A stretch of 64,000 nucleotides of DNA from a bacterium (lineage in GTDB: Bacteria > Hydrothermota > UBA3072 > JAPDKE01): assembly GCA_029258725.1 (NCBI GenBank), contig JAPDKE010000007.1, positions 1-64,000 of the forward strand, read 5' to 3'. The notes under the pieces are model-generated. The model saw nothing but the letters and a program-made list of their open reading frames with translations, had not been told where the DNA came from and searched no databases. The first letter of the stretch is position 1. Every line of letters starts with the position of its first letter. The position numbers were made by a program, and so were the translations under genes. Shown here one piece after another: positions 23,917-32,671 of this stretch.

Positions 23917-23917
23917 A
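23904..23917 (+). repeat. Target-site duplication, right copy
   Basis: Identical to 22161-22174. It contains the transposase stop codon. Confidence 0.75.
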
Positions 23918-24148
23918 AAATTAGAGAATTCGTTGAACATCCCAAAAAACTCCAACCAGGCAGAGGTTGTAATAGGGCTTGAGACAATTAGGGATAGGGA
24001 ATCTTTTAGGGCTTACAGTAGGAGTGGTTTCTGCACCTTTCACCCCTTGAAAAGTGCATAGGAAGAAGTCCTGGCACATCTTTAATTGCGAAAAAATAGC
24101 AATACCTGTGGCACTCCCATTACCCCGCCTGCAAAAGGGCTCCTTCTT
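23918..24148. other. Intergenic, with a short open frame that may be a gene remnant
   Basis: This stretch was the original DNA upstream of alaS before the insertion. A plus-strand frame from about 23930 to 24061 is open for some 43 codons without a credible start and ends in TAG; it may be the tail of a lost gene. I see no RNA gene, promoter or clear terminator here. Confidence 0.35.
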
Positions 24149-24571
24149 TTATATATCAAATATCACGCTTATCTCACATCCCCCATTCTCCCGAACCTCA
24201 AGCATGTGATAGGTCACTGCCTTTATATCAAAACCCGGAGAGTGCCTTTCAGGGTCAAATCTTTCACCGGCAAGAGAAATCTTCCAGGTATCGCCTTTCT
24301 TCTTTATCCTGCATTTTTTACCGACAAACCCGTGGGTATCAAATCTGAAGAGCAATTCAGAGAGAACAGAATGAACAACCTCCTCCTTTATATCATCCTC
24401 CACCTCAAACTCAATTCTTTCCTTCTCCTCCACTCCCTCAACAGGTGTGAGAAGATCATAAAAGGCAAGGACAACCTTTTCAAGAGCCTCTGTAAAGTTC
24501 CTTCCCTTTACCCTGACACCTATATCCGCCGTGTGGTCTATGAGTTCGTAATCAGGTCTTTGGCTTTTCAT
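24149..24571 (-). CDS. Archease
   Basis: A 140-residue protein of the archease family, which activates the RNA ligase RtcB. Typical blocks are YELIDHTADIGVRVKG near the N-terminus, the segment around EEVVHSVLSELLFRFD, and the C-terminal HSPGFDIKAVTYHMLEV. The family length is about 140, which supports ATG 24571 over an upstream TTG. The start overlaps the protease gene by 20 bases. rtcB is not in the window. Being in one operon with a Clp unfoldase and a membrane protease suggests a role in RNA or protein damage response (inference). Confidence 0.92.
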   Translation of the reverse strand: MKSQRPDYELIDHTADIGVRVKGRNFTEALEKVVLAFYDLLTPVEGVEEKERIEFEVEDDIKEEVVHSVLSELLFRFDTHGFVGKKCRIKKKGDTWKISLAGERFDPERHSPGFDIKAVTYHMLEVRENGGCEISVIFDI

Positions 24572-25397
24572 TCCGGTATGGAATGGGTATGAATTCAACT
24601 CCGGGTCTTAACTGATGGGTCTGGGGATAGAGGGACATGAGTTTGTAAACCTCATCCGGGATCCCTATCTTAACAGGAAGCCCGAGTTCCTTTGCAAGTT
24701 CAGGAGTTATTGGATAGTCGTGCGTCCACTTTCCTTCAGCAAGTGTCTTTGCAATCCTTTCCGCCTTTCTTTTATCCATCCTTCCTTCCAGCAACTTCAT
24801 TATTGTTTCCTCAACCTGCCTTATCGCCTTCTCTGCCATATCCGCCTTTATGAGTGTCAGGTCGTCTGCCTTTGTATATCCCTTTGTCTCAACGGCCTTC
24901 AAAATGGAAACCGCAGGAACAACGGTCTCCTTTCCTATTGCTATCTGCGGGTCAATGGGGCCAAGGACTGCGTGGGGGTCCATTATTATCTCATCCGCTG
25001 CAAGCGCAATGAGGGTCCCTCCACTCATCGCATAGTGAGGAACTATGACTGTGGTTTTTGCAGGATGGTCGCGCAGGGCATAGGCAATCTGGACGGATGC
25101 AAGGATTAGACCACCAGGGGTGTGGAGAATAACATCTATCGGCATGTCCTTTGGTGTCATCCTTATCGCACGGAGTATCTCTTCAGAGTCTTCTATGTCT
25201 ATGTACTTGAACAGGGGAATTCCAAACACCCCTATCTTTTCCTGACGGTGTATGAGTGTAATAACCCTGGACTTTCTCCTTTTCTCTATCTCCCTTATTA
25301 AGGTTAGCCTCTGTTTCAGCAAGGACTGATGGGCAAGCTGGGGAAGAAAGACAAGAAAGAAGAAAAGAATGAGAAAGAAAATGGAGAAGGGATCCAT
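24552..25397 (-). CDS. Membrane-anchored ClpP-fold serine protease (SDH/SppA-like, PF01972 type)
   Basis: A 281-residue protein. Residues 4-22 are a membrane anchor. The ClpP/crotonase-fold domain follows: IDVILHTPGGLILAS forms the oxyanion region, HYAMSGGTLIALAADEI contains the probable catalytic Ser, and DPHAVLGPIDPQIA is the conserved SDH signature. The C-terminal part contains a Lys/Glu helix. Members of this family (serine dehydrogenase proteinases) cleave peptides or membrane proteins. Its start codon overlaps the stop of the Clp ATPase gene (TAATG), so the two are translationally coupled. Confidence 0.88.
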   Translation of the reverse strand: MDPFSIFFLILFFFLVFLPQLAHQSLLKQRLTLIREIEKRRKSRVITLIHRQEKIGVFGIPLFKYIDIEDSEEILRAIRMTPKDMPIDVILHTPGGLILASVQIAYALRDHPAKTTVIVPHYAMSGGTLIALAADEIIMDPHAVLGPIDPQIAIGKETVVPAVSILKAVETKGYTKADDLTLIKADMAEKAIRQVEETIMKLLEGRMDKRKAERIAKTLAEGKWTHDYPITPELAKELGLPVKIGIPDEVYKLMSLYPQTHQLRPGVEFIPIPYRNEKPKT

Positions 25398-28300
25398 TAC
25401 TTCCTCCTTAAGATAAGTTCACCATCCTTTTCCTCAACCAGAACCGTGTCTCCCTCCTTCACCTCTCCCCTGAGTATGAGTTCAGAAAGCGGGGTCTCTA
25501 TACGCTTCTGTATAACCCTCTTTAAGGGTCTTGCACCATGAAGCGGGTCAAATCCCTCTCTTGCAAGCAATTCCTTTGCCCCATCGGTGAGTTCTATGGT
25601 GATTCGCTGCTCCTTCAACCTCTCATTCAACCTCTTTATAAACAGATCAACAATTCCAAGTATGTGCTGCTTTTTCAGAGGATGGAAAACTATAATCTCA
25701 TCTATCCTGTTCAGGAACTCAGGTCTGAAGAACTTCTTTACCTCCTCAAGCACCTTTTCCTTTGCGTCCTCAAACGCACGCTCAAAGTCCTCCTCAAGTT
25801 CCTTCTCTGCAAGGGATACATCCTCACCTTCCTTTCTTCTTCTCTCAAGTGCCTCAAACCTGTCGTTGAACCTTTCCATGAGCTCTATAAGATACCTGCT
25901 TCCAAGGTTTGATGTCATTATTATCACCGTATTCCTGAAGGAAACGGTCCTTCCCTTTGCATCCGTCAATCTTCCATCGTCAAGTATCTGGAGCAGAATA
26001 TTGAAGACATCGGGATGTGCCTTTTCTATTTCATCAAGCAGGATAACGGAATATGGCTTTCTTCTCACCCTTTCGGTCAACTGTCCACCCTCCTCATATC
26101 CAACATACCCAGGCGGGGCCCCAATGAGTTTTGCAACGGAGTGCTTCTCCATGTACTCCGACATATCCAGCCTTATCATCGCATCCTCATCATCAAAGAG
26201 ATACTCGGCAAGCGCCCTTGCAAGTTCCGTCTTTCCAACTCCCGTGGGTCCAAGGAAGAGGAAGGAGCCAAGGGGTCTCTTTGGCTCTGATACTCCTGCC
26301 CTCGCCCTTCTTATAGCCTCTGAAACCGCACGAACTGCGTGGTCCTGTCCTATTATTCTCCTGTGGAGAATCTCCTCCATTGAAAGAAGTTTCTTCTTCT
26401 CCTCCTCCATCAGTTTTGATACCGGTATTCCCGTCCACTCGGATACAACATCCGCTATATCTTCTTTTGTCACAACCGTCCTCTCCTTTTCCTCCTTTTT
26501 CTTCTCCTTCCTCTTCTTCTTGAGTTCTGTCTCCTTATCGGCAAGTTCTTTCTTCAATTTATTCTCCAGGTCAAAATCTTCGCGCTTTTCTGCATCCTTT
26601 ATCTTCTCTTTCAGTTCCTCAATCTCATGCTCAAGCTTTGAAAGTTCATCCTCCTTTTTCTCCCGGGGCGGTGCCTCTGGCTCAAGCTCCTTTATCTCCT
26701 CCTCAAGTTTCTTTGCCTTCTCCTCCTCACCGAGCTCGCGCAGTCTCTCAAGTTCTGCCTTCATTCTCTCAAGTTTTTCCTTGCGCTGCATTTCCTCAGG
26801 GGATGCAAATATTGTTCTGAGTTTTTTTCTCGCGGATGCCTGGTCCATTGCATCTATTGCCTTGTCGGGAAGTTTTCTATCCTGAACATGTCTTGCAGTG
26901 AGATGAACCGCCGCCTCTATCGCCTCATCATCAATCGTAACCCCGTGATGGTCCTCATATTTCTTTCTTATTCCCCTCAAAATTTCCTTTGTCATTTCAA
27001 GGTCAGGCTCCTCTATCCACACGGGCTGGAACCTTCTTTCAAGTGCGGGGTCCTTCTCTATGTATTTCCTGTACTCATTTACCGTGGTTGCACCTATGAC
27101 CTGAAAGTCTCCTCTTGCAAGAGCAGGTTTTATGAGGTTTGCAGCATCCGGAGCCCCCTCTGCCCTTCCTGCACCAACAACATTGTGAATCTCATCTATA
27201 AAGAGAATCACATCATCCCTTGAGCGTATCTCATCAACCAGTTTTTTCAGCCTTTCCTCAAAGTCTCCCCGGTACCGGGTTCCCGCAATGAGCCCTCCCA
27301 TATCAAGGGAGAGTATTCTTTTGTTCTTAAGACTTTCAGGGACATCTCCCTTCACTATCCTCTGTGCAAGTCCCTCAACAACAGCAGTCTTTCCAACTCC
27401 AGCATCTCCAATAAGAACGGGATTGTTTTTCTGTCTTCTTGAAAGTATCTCTATCACCTGCTGGATTTCCTTCTCCCTTCCTATAACCGGGTCAAGTTTA
27501 CCCTCACGCGCAAGGGCGGTGAGGTCCACCGTGAATCTCTCAAGGGCGGACCTCTCCTCCTCTGCAATCTCCCTTTTTATATCCTTCATTTCTCCTCCCC
27601 TGAGTATCTGGGAAAGAATGTGACCGCCTGCCGTCTCCGGCATGGAACTCAATGCCTCGATGAAATCGCTCACGCATACCTCTTTCTTTCCCTCCTTCTT
27701 TGCCTCCTCCTCTGCCCTTTCCAGCACACGCCTGAGGAAGTAGGACTCCTTCGGTTTCTTTCTTCCATCACCCAGCAATTCCTTTCTTATCCCATCAACA
27801 AAGCGCCTGGGTTCTATACCCTGCTCTTTCATCTGTATGAGGAAACTTCTCAATTTCTCTTCCACATCAAGCAGTTCAAGCAGAAGTTCATCTCTTTCTC
27901 CGAGTTCGCTCTTGAGTTCTTTAACAAGCCTCTCAGGAACCCTTACGCTTTCCTCACTCAGGGTCCATCCGGTATCAAACAGTTCCTCAAACTCACGGAA
28001 GAACTCACTGAATATGTCTCCAAGCATTGACTCAACAGGATGTCTCCGCTTCACCCATCTTCTCAGCCTCATGTCCACCATTCCGCGTATTCTTCCCTCT
28101 TCCATTATCTCAAGCATCTCACGTTCAAGATTATTCAGGATTATATCCATCACCTTTCGTGCCTTTTCCCTCCCAAGTTCCCTTGCAAGGCGTGCCTGTG
28201 TATCCTCCAGTGCCTCCGCATATCTCTTAACAATCTCATCCTTCTGGCGATGGAAGTTTCTTATAACCTTCTCTATCTCACCCTTTGCCTCCTTTACAGG

Positions 28301-28459
28301 AACACCCCTCTTTTCAAGCAGGGAGACAAAGGGATTGCCATCTCCCCCCGAAAGCAGAGCAAGAAGGATGTGGTCGGTATCGACCCATCCCTCTCCAAGC
28401 CTCTCCGCCTCCTCAAATCCCCTCTTCCATACCTCTTCAAGTGCCCTGTTCTTCTTCAT
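25397..28459 (-). CDS. Double-AAA+ Clp unfoldase (ClpB/ClpC-like) with an interrupted N-domain
   Basis: A 1020-residue protein unfoldase. NBD1 starts near residue 310 ([16 protein letters not shown], Walker [21 protein letters not shown]). A charged coiled-coil middle region (about 570-660) resembles the ClpB/ClpC M-domain, and NBD2 follows ([45 protein letters not shown]). The N-terminal 300 residues are twice the usual size: two Clp_N-like repeats (about 5-65 and 230-300) are separated by about 160 residues of helical sequence. No clear ClpP-docking loop (LGF/IGF type) follows MTSNLGS. The neighbouring membrane protease may be its partner. The start follows the AbiEi-like gene by 10 bases. 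Confidence 0.9.
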   Translation of the reverse strand: MKKNRALEEVWKRGFEEAERLGEGWVDTDHILLALLSGGDGNPFVSLLEKRGVPVKEAKGEIEKVIRNFHRQKDEIVKRYAEALEDTQARLARELGREKARKVMDIILNNLEREMLEIMEEGRIRGMVDMRLRRWVKRRHPVESMLGDIFSEFFREFEELFDTGWTLSEESVRVPERLVKELKSELGERDELLLELLDVEEKLRSFLIQMKEQGIEPRRFVDGIRKELLGDGRKKPKESYFLRRVLERAEEEAKKEGKKEVCVSDFIEALSSMPETAGGHILSQILRGGEMKDIKREIAEEERSALERFTVDLTALAREGKLDPVIGREKEIQQVIEILSRRQKNNPVLIGDAGVGKTAVVEGLAQRIVKGDVPESLKNKRILSLDMGGLIAGTRYRGDFEERLKKLVDEIRSRDDVILFIDEIHNVVGAGRAEGAPDAANLIKPALARGDFQVIGATTVNEYRKYIEKDPALERRFQPVWIEEPDLEMTKEILRGIRKKYEDHHGVTIDDEAIEAAVHLTARHVQDRKLPDKAIDAMDQASARKKLRTIFASPEEMQRKEKLERMKAELERLRELGEEEKAKKLEEEIKELEPEAPPREKKEDELSKLEHEIEELKEKIKDAEKREDFDLENKLKKELADKETELKKKRKEKKKEEKERTVVTKEDIADVVSEWTGIPVSKLMEEEKKKLLSMEEILHRRIIGQDHAVRAVSEAIRRARAGVSEPKRPLGSFLFLGPTGVGKTELARALAEYLFDDEDAMIRLDMSEYMEKHSVAKLIGAPPGYVGYEEGGQLTERVRRKPYSVILLDEIEKAHPDVFNILLQILDDGRLTDAKGRTVSFRNTVIIMTSNLGSRYLIELMERFNDRFEALERRRKEGEDVSLAEKELEEDFERAFEDAKEKVLEEVKKFFRPEFLNRIDEIIVFHPLKKQHILGIVDLFIKRLNERLKEQRITIELTDGAKELLAREGFDPLHGARPLKRVIQKRIETPLSELILRGEVKEGDTVLVEEKDGELILRRK

Positions 28460-28469
28460 AAAAGCCTCC

Positions 28470-29204
28470 TTACAGGTTGTCTATTATCCTCCAGTGAGGG
28501 TTCCATTTGCCCTTCCTTTCACCGGAGGGGTCAAGTTTTATGAATCCTCTTGGAAGCAGTTCCTCAGGAACATCTATTTTTATTCCGAGCTGTTCAAGTA
28601 TGTAACCAAGCCTTGCCACAAGGCTCTTTTCCCTGAATCTTACCGCATACTCAATGAGTTTCCTCAGGGATATAAGGGGCAACGCCCTCTCAAGAACATC
28701 AAACATGTTCTCCATTCCCACTCCATACTCAACCTGCTCCATTGAATCCAGAATTGCCTTCTCAATATCTGCTATGGTGTAACTTATGCATTCCTTTTCC
28801 TCCCTGTGATATCCAAAGAACTTGTAGGGTTTAATTGTTACAAACTTGAAAACCGTATTTTCGAATTCAAGCGTATTCTTTCTCTTTGGTGTTGCAACGT
28901 AAACCTCATCTTCCTTTTTTTCGCACAAATCATAATGTTCAAGCGCAGTCCTGAAAGAAATGTAAGATGGGGCAACCGTCCCCACACCAACCATGAGTTC
29001 CACGCACTCCTCGTTCTCAACATCAGATACTATGTACTTCCCCTTTTCGACCTCCTTTATATACCCGCCTCCCTTCATCCTGAAAACAACCTGGGCACCA
29101 TAGTTTGGCTTTATCCCGAAGAGGCGGCAGAGGTCCTCCACGGTAAAGAAGGAAAACCCTTCATCCATTAAACGTTGCAAAACGTAACTTACCGTAAGCC
29201 TCAT
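28470..29204 (-). CDS. AbiEi-type antitoxin/transcription regulator, solitary
   Basis: A 244-residue protein with an N-terminal winged helix (residues about 1-60, with [30 protein letters not shown] and YIVSD) and the AbiEi C-terminal domain ([34 protein letters not shown]). AbiEi proteins normally repress a toxin gene abiEii next to them; none is present here. Instead it heads the operon with the Clp ATPase, membrane protease and archease, so it may be their regulator. The ATG at 29204 is 9 bases after a -10 box. Confidence 0.85.
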   Translation of the reverse strand: MRLTVSYVLQRLMDEGFSFFTVEDLCRLFGIKPNYGAQVVFRMKGGGYIKEVEKGKYIVSDVENEECVELMVGVGTVAPSYISFRTALEHYDLCEKKEDEVYVATPKRKNTLEFENTVFKFVTIKPYKFFGYHREEKECISYTIADIEKAILDSMEQVEYGVGMENMFDVLERALPLISLRKLIEYAVRFREKSLVARLGYILEQLGIKIDVPEELLPRGFIKLDPSGERKGKWNPHWRIIDNL

Positions 29205-29213
29205 TCTATAATT

Positions 29214-29242
29214 ATCTTTACACAAAATTCACAAAAAGTCAA
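29214..29242 (-). promoter_or_regulatory. Near-leaderless promoter of the AbiEi-Clp operon
   Basis: Minus strand TTGACT (29237-29242), 17-base spacer, AAAGAT (29214-29219; TAAAGA with a 16-base spacer), then 9 bases to ATG. Confidence 0.6.
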
Positions 29243-29270
29243 GGGGTGGGATGGAAAAATTTTGCATTTC

Positions 29271-29298
29271 TTGACTTTTTCTTCTCCATGCATACTAT
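29271..29298 (+). promoter_or_regulatory. Promoter of the beta-propeller lipoprotein gene
   Basis: TTGACT (29271-29276), 16-base spacer, TACTAT (29293-29298). It diverges from the AbiEi promoter and is followed by a leader of about 94 bases. Confidence 0.6.
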
Positions 29299-29304
29299 TA
29301 CAGA

Positions 29305-29398
29305 ATCTGTGTCCCTGCAGAGTGGTGTAAGGGTGGCACCGGCCTTTAACGAGAACATTCTCCCTCAGGGGTGCACAAGGGGAGAGGAAGGAGGAGAA
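29305..29398 (+). promoter_or_regulatory. Structured leader with a T-box-like AGGGTGGCACCG segment
   Basis: This 94-base leader holds AGGGTGGCACCG, which resembles the T-box antiterminator core (AGGGTGGNACCGCG). Segment GTGTCCCT could pair with either AGGGTGGCAC or AGGGGTGCAC downstream, suggesting alternative folds. It lacks the long stem I of a real T-box and has no terminator, and the gene is not an amino-acid gene. Otherwise only an AAGGAGGAG ribosome site is clear. Confidence 0.25.
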
Positions 29399-30583
29399 AT
29401 GAAAAAGTCAATCTGGATGCTTGTGTTTGCAATCCTCTGGACGGGTGGGTGTGATCTTGTTGAGGAGAGTGCGGAGCCGGGAACGATAATATGGGAATAC
29501 ACATTCCCTGATGGTGCTCCCAATATAGCGGATGTTCCCGCACTTTATAATGGAACCATATATGCAACCACGGCTGGAAGTGGGTGCTGGCTGTATGCGA
29601 TAAACTCTGAGGATGGAACACAGATATGGTGTTTCCATATTGAATCCGCAACCTGGATAGGACGCCCGGTTGTTGGGGAGGATGGAACCATCTATGTTGT
29701 CGCGGATAAACTTTATGCAATAAATCCGGATGGAACCGAAAAGTGGGAGAGGGAACCAGAAAAGGGTTATGTATTTACCGGTGAGATAGCCCTGGACAGG
29801 GACGGAACCATATATGCAGCCCTGGAGGACCACCTAAATCCCGTCCTTCCCCAGATTATTGCAGTTGCACCGGATGGCACACTGAAATGGGCAATAACCT
29901 ATGGAGACCTCACAACACACAACGGCTTTCTTGAAATAGGACCGGACGGAACCCTCTTTCTTTTTGCAGAGTCAGGTCACGCAATTTATGCATTCACAGC
30001 CTCCACCGGGGATACATCCTGGATTTACGAAATGGAAGACTGTGTATCAGGGCCCGCTGCCCTGGATGAAAATGGGGTTATTTATGTGGGTCTGTTCAAT
30101 AAAGCAAAACTCATTGCCTTAAACGGCGATGGAATCCTTCTCTGGGAGAGAAATTTTGGAGCAGCACCAGGCTCACCGGTAATAGCCCCTGACGGTACCA
30201 TCTATACGAAACTCCTGAACGATTCTATCGTTGCCCTGAACCCTGCAGATGGCACAGTTATCTGGAAGGAAAAAATTTACGAATTCGACACCGCGGAATT
30301 CCGCACCATTGTGGTGGATGCGGATGGAAATGTTTACATTCATGGGGCAGACTCTTATGGCGCACAGGGCTACACCGATTTTATTTATGCACTGGACAGA
30401 AATGGAGAGCTTTTGTGGAAAATACCCGATAAATTCAGTGAATGGCCTCCACTCATTGACTCGCACAATACCCTTTACGTCCAGACCCCATCCGGAATTA
30501 CCGCAATCCAGGCAGAGGCAGGTCCTGCAAACTCACCCTGGCCAAGACCCTATCACGATACCCGTAATACATCCCACTACTGA
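29399..30583 (+). CDS. PQQ-type beta-propeller lipoprotein
   Basis: A 394-residue lipoprotein with signal peptide and lipobox (WTGGC, Cys at about residue 18). The body consists of PQQ/BamB-like repeats (GTIYAALEDHLNPV, DGTEKWERE, DGTIYTKLLNDSIVALN, ADGTVIW) and should form a seven- or eight-bladed propeller. The start at 29399 follows AAGGAGGAG; the open frame upstream runs through the promoter. BamB-like proteins assist outer-membrane assembly, but bacteria also have many unrelated PQQ-repeat lipoproteins. Its end overlaps the convergent gmhB gene by 7 bases. Confidence 0.82.
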   Translation: MKKSIWMLVFAILWTGGCDLVEESAEPGTIIWEYTFPDGAPNIADVPALYNGTIYATTAGSGCWLYAINSEDGTQIWCFHIESATWIGRPVVGEDGTIYVVADKLYAINPDGTEKWEREPEKGYVFTGEIALDRDGTIYAALEDHLNPVLPQIIAVAPDGTLKWAITYGDLTTHNGFLEIGPDGTLFLFAESGHAIYAFTASTGDTSWIYEMEDCVSGPAALDENGVIYVGLFNKAKLIALNGDGILLWERNFGAAPGSPVIAPDGTIYTKLLNDSIVALNPADGTVIWKEKIYEFDTAEFRTIVVDADGNVYIHGADSYGAQGYTDFIYALDRNGELLWKIPDKFSEWPPLIDSHNTLYVQTPSGITAIQAEAGPANSPWPRPYHDTRNTSHY

Positions 30584-31128
30584 GTCTGAATCCCACTCTG
30601 CAGGGGCATATCAACACTTCTTTCAAGATACCTTGCAAATGCAAGGATGTCAGAGGCTATGAGGAAAGGGGAGCACCGGTTTACAAATCTCTGCCCATAT
30701 CCTGTGAGAACCAGAACACCCCTTGCCCCCACCCTGTCTGCAAGTTCAACATCAGAACACCTGTCCCCCACAACCCAGCTTTCTTTTATATCAATATCAA
30801 ACTCCCTCATCGCATCCTCAACCATTCCTGGATTTGGCTTCCTGCACCATGCATTCTCCTCAGGTCTGGAAGGGCAGTAGTAAAACCTGTCAATCATCCC
30901 TGAAAAAATCTCCCTTATCCTCTGCTCCACTGCAAGAACATCCTCCATCGTGATTATCCCCCTTCCCACTCCGGACTGATTTGAGATGACTATTAAAAGA
31001 TACCCGAGTTCTTTCATTCGCCTCACTGCCTCAACAGCACCCGGGACTGGCTCAACCTCCCAGGGATACCGCATGAAATTCCTCTCCCTGACAATCGTCC
31101 CATCCCTGTCAAGAAATATGCACCTCAT
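30577..31128 (-). CDS. HAD phosphatase, GmhB (heptose 1,7-bisphosphate phosphatase) type
   Basis: A 183-residue HAD-IIIA phosphatase, the step that removes the 7-phosphate in ADP-heptose synthesis for lipopolysaccharide, or a related sugar bisphosphatase. The nucleophile motif is FLDRDGTIVRE, motif II is ISNQSGVG, and KPNPGM plus VGDRCSDVELA complete the site. The zinc loop of classical GmhB (C-x-H-x-...-C-x-C) is CPSRPEENAWC here, lacking the His and one Cys, so zinc binding may be lost. It ends the PBP1A operon and overlaps the ThiI-like gene by 4 bases. Confidence 0.82.
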   Translation of the reverse strand: MRCIFLDRDGTIVRERNFMRYPWEVEPVPGAVEAVRRMKELGYLLIVISNQSGVGRGIITMEDVLAVEQRIREIFSGMIDRFYYCPSRPEENAWCRKPNPGMVEDAMREFDIDIKESWVVGDRCSDVELADRVGARGVLVLTGYGQRFVNRCSPFLIASDILAFARYLERSVDMPLQSGIQTQ

Positions 31129-32057
31129 ACCATATACCTCTCTGCCTCATCCCTTTCCATTGGCTCTGCCTCTATCATCCCCACTCCCTCAAAAATTACC
31201 CTTTCCCTCCTTCCAAGATACCTCAAAAGAAGGGATGCAGCAGCCTTCATTTCCTCCTCACTGAGTTCTCCCCGATAAAGCCCTGCCGGTGCGGATGAAT
31301 GCTCGGGACGGAAGTAGATTCTGTATCTTTTCATCTCCTCGGTCTCCTTTCTATTCCTTGATATTATCACCTTCACCCCATTTATTCTGAAGTGCCTTCC
31401 CGTCTTTAGAAGTTCAATATCCTCCAGCGATACCTCTCCATGCTCAATTGCATCCTTCAATCTTCTGGAAAATGATGGGTCTGTCAAAAGGCATCCACCC
31501 GCAGGGGTGGGGAATTTTTTTATCCCGTATTTTTCTGCAAGTTCAAACTGTTTATCCCTTTTCCTTCCTTTTATCCCAAGCAAAAGTTCCCTCTTAACCC
31601 ACCCCTCCCTTTCCGGAAGGGTTGGGGGAAGAAGTTTTGCAGAAAGGGGTCTCAGGGTGATGTCACCATAACCTGATATTTTATCAACCAAGGAAAGCCC
31701 CCTGCGGGTCTGTGAGAATGGTCTTTCATTCAGAACCTCACCGGTTATGATAAAGGATGCACCAAAATCCCCGAGCATGTCCCCTGCCTTCTTTATCATA
31801 AAACCATGACAGTCTATGCATGGGTTCATGTTTTTGCCGTAGCCATATCTTGGATTCAAAACAAGGGAAAGATACTCCTCTCCAAGTTCCACAAAGTGAT
31901 GCTCCATCTTCAACCGAGCTGCCATTTCCTTTGCATGAAAAGGGGAAAAGAAAGGAGTTAAAAACGTTATTCCAATAACCTCTATTCCCTGCTCCTGAAT
32001 GAGTTTCACTGCAAGGCATGAATCAAGCCCCCCTGAGAAAAGGGCGAGTGCCTTCAT
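31125..32057 (-). CDS. ThiI/MnmA-like PP-loop tRNA thiolation-family enzyme
   Basis: A 310-residue ATP-pyrophosphatase. The PP-loop SGGLDSCLAVKLIQ is at residues 8-21. Later come NPCIDCHGFMIKKA and GEVLNERPFSQ, which resemble tRNA 4-thiouridine / 2-thiouridine synthases. PTPAGGCLLTD and the NFACT-R-like C-terminal region (VKVIISRNRKETEEM, FRPEHSSAPAGLY) place it in a ThiI-related family found in anaerobes. Substrate is probably a tRNA uridine, but other thiolation targets are possible. It overlaps both neighbours by 4 bases. Confidence 0.8.
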   Translation of the reverse strand: MKALALFSGGLDSCLAVKLIQEQGIEVIGITFLTPFFSPFHAKEMAARLKMEHHFVELGEEYLSLVLNPRYGYGKNMNPCIDCHGFMIKKAGDMLGDFGASFIITGEVLNERPFSQTRRGLSLVDKISGYGDITLRPLSAKLLPPTLPEREGWVKRELLLGIKGRKRDKQFELAEKYGIKKFPTPAGGCLLTDPSFSRRLKDAIEHGEVSLEDIELLKTGRHFRINGVKVIISRNRKETEEMKRYRIYFRPEHSSAPAGLYRGELSEEEMKAAASLLLRYLGRRERVIFEGVGMIEAEPMERDEAERYMV

Positions 32058-32671
32058 TTTCTTGGTATAAGTCTTATAACTATTCTTCTGTTCTTCGCCC
32101 TCCCCTCCGCCGTCCTGTTTGACGCAATGGGTCTGTACTCAGCATACGCTGCAACACACAATCTCTGAGGTGGAACACCTGCCTCTGATATCAGAAACTT
32201 CACAACATTCACCGCACGCTGTGCTGAAAGTTCCCAGTTTGTGGGAAATTTCTTTTTCAAAGAACCGGTTATGGGAGAGTTATCGGTATGCCCCTCAACC
32301 ACTATGTCAACATCCATCTCCTTTATTATCATTCCAAGTTTCTTTAGAATCTTCTTCCCCTCACTGGATATCTCAACCGAACCCGGTGGAAAAAGCCTCT
32401 TTCCCGGAACGGTTATGGTTATCTCTTCCTCCTCTTTTTCAACCTGGAACTCCCCCAGGAATTCCCTGAGTTCCTCCTCCATAATCTCCTCTTTTTCAAC
32501 CTCCGGCTTTTCCGGTGTCTTTTTCCTGTATTCCTCAAGCAAACCAAGCAGATTCTCATTTTCCTTCTCAAGCGCCTCTATTCGCTTTTCAAGTCTTCCT
32601 GCCCTTCCCTTTTCCATCCCTGCAAAAATTCCAAGCCCAACAATTATGACAACAAAAGGTATGTACCTCAT
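32054..32671 (-). CDS. OmpA/MotB-type peptidoglycan-binding protein
   Basis: A 205-residue protein. Residues 3-20 form a membrane anchor, followed by a coiled coil (about 25-65) and a C-terminal OmpA-like domain (VVEGHTDNSPI, NWELSAQRAVNVVKFLI, RTAEGRAKNRRIVIRL). The architecture fits MotB-like or OmpA-like envelope proteins. No motA or flagellar gene is near, so a structural or Tol/Pal-like role is more likely. ATG 32671 overlaps the PBP1A stop (ATGA) and follows GGAGGAG; the longer open frame starts inside PBP1A. Confidence 0.83.
   Translation of the reverse strand: MRYIPFVVIIVGLGIFAGMEKGRAGRLEKRIEALEKENENLLGLLEEYRKKTPEKPEVEKEEIMEEELREFLGEFQVEKEEEEITITVPGKRLFPPGSVEISSEGKKILKKLGMIIKEMDVDIVVEGHTDNSPITGSLKKKFPTNWELSAQRAVNVVKFLISEAGVPPQRLCVAAYAEYRPIASNRTAEGRAKNRRIVIRLIPRK

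Noticed and set aside
24073-24094. TGGCAC followed by TTGC, resembling a sigma-54 promoter
   Set aside because: The spacing between the two boxes is eight bases instead of five, and no gene follows on that strand.
25587-26885. 432-codon plus-strand open frame opposite the Clp ATPase gene
   Set aside because: It is a Ser/Phe-rich shadow of a long, codon-biased gene on the other strand, with no ribosome site or family motif.
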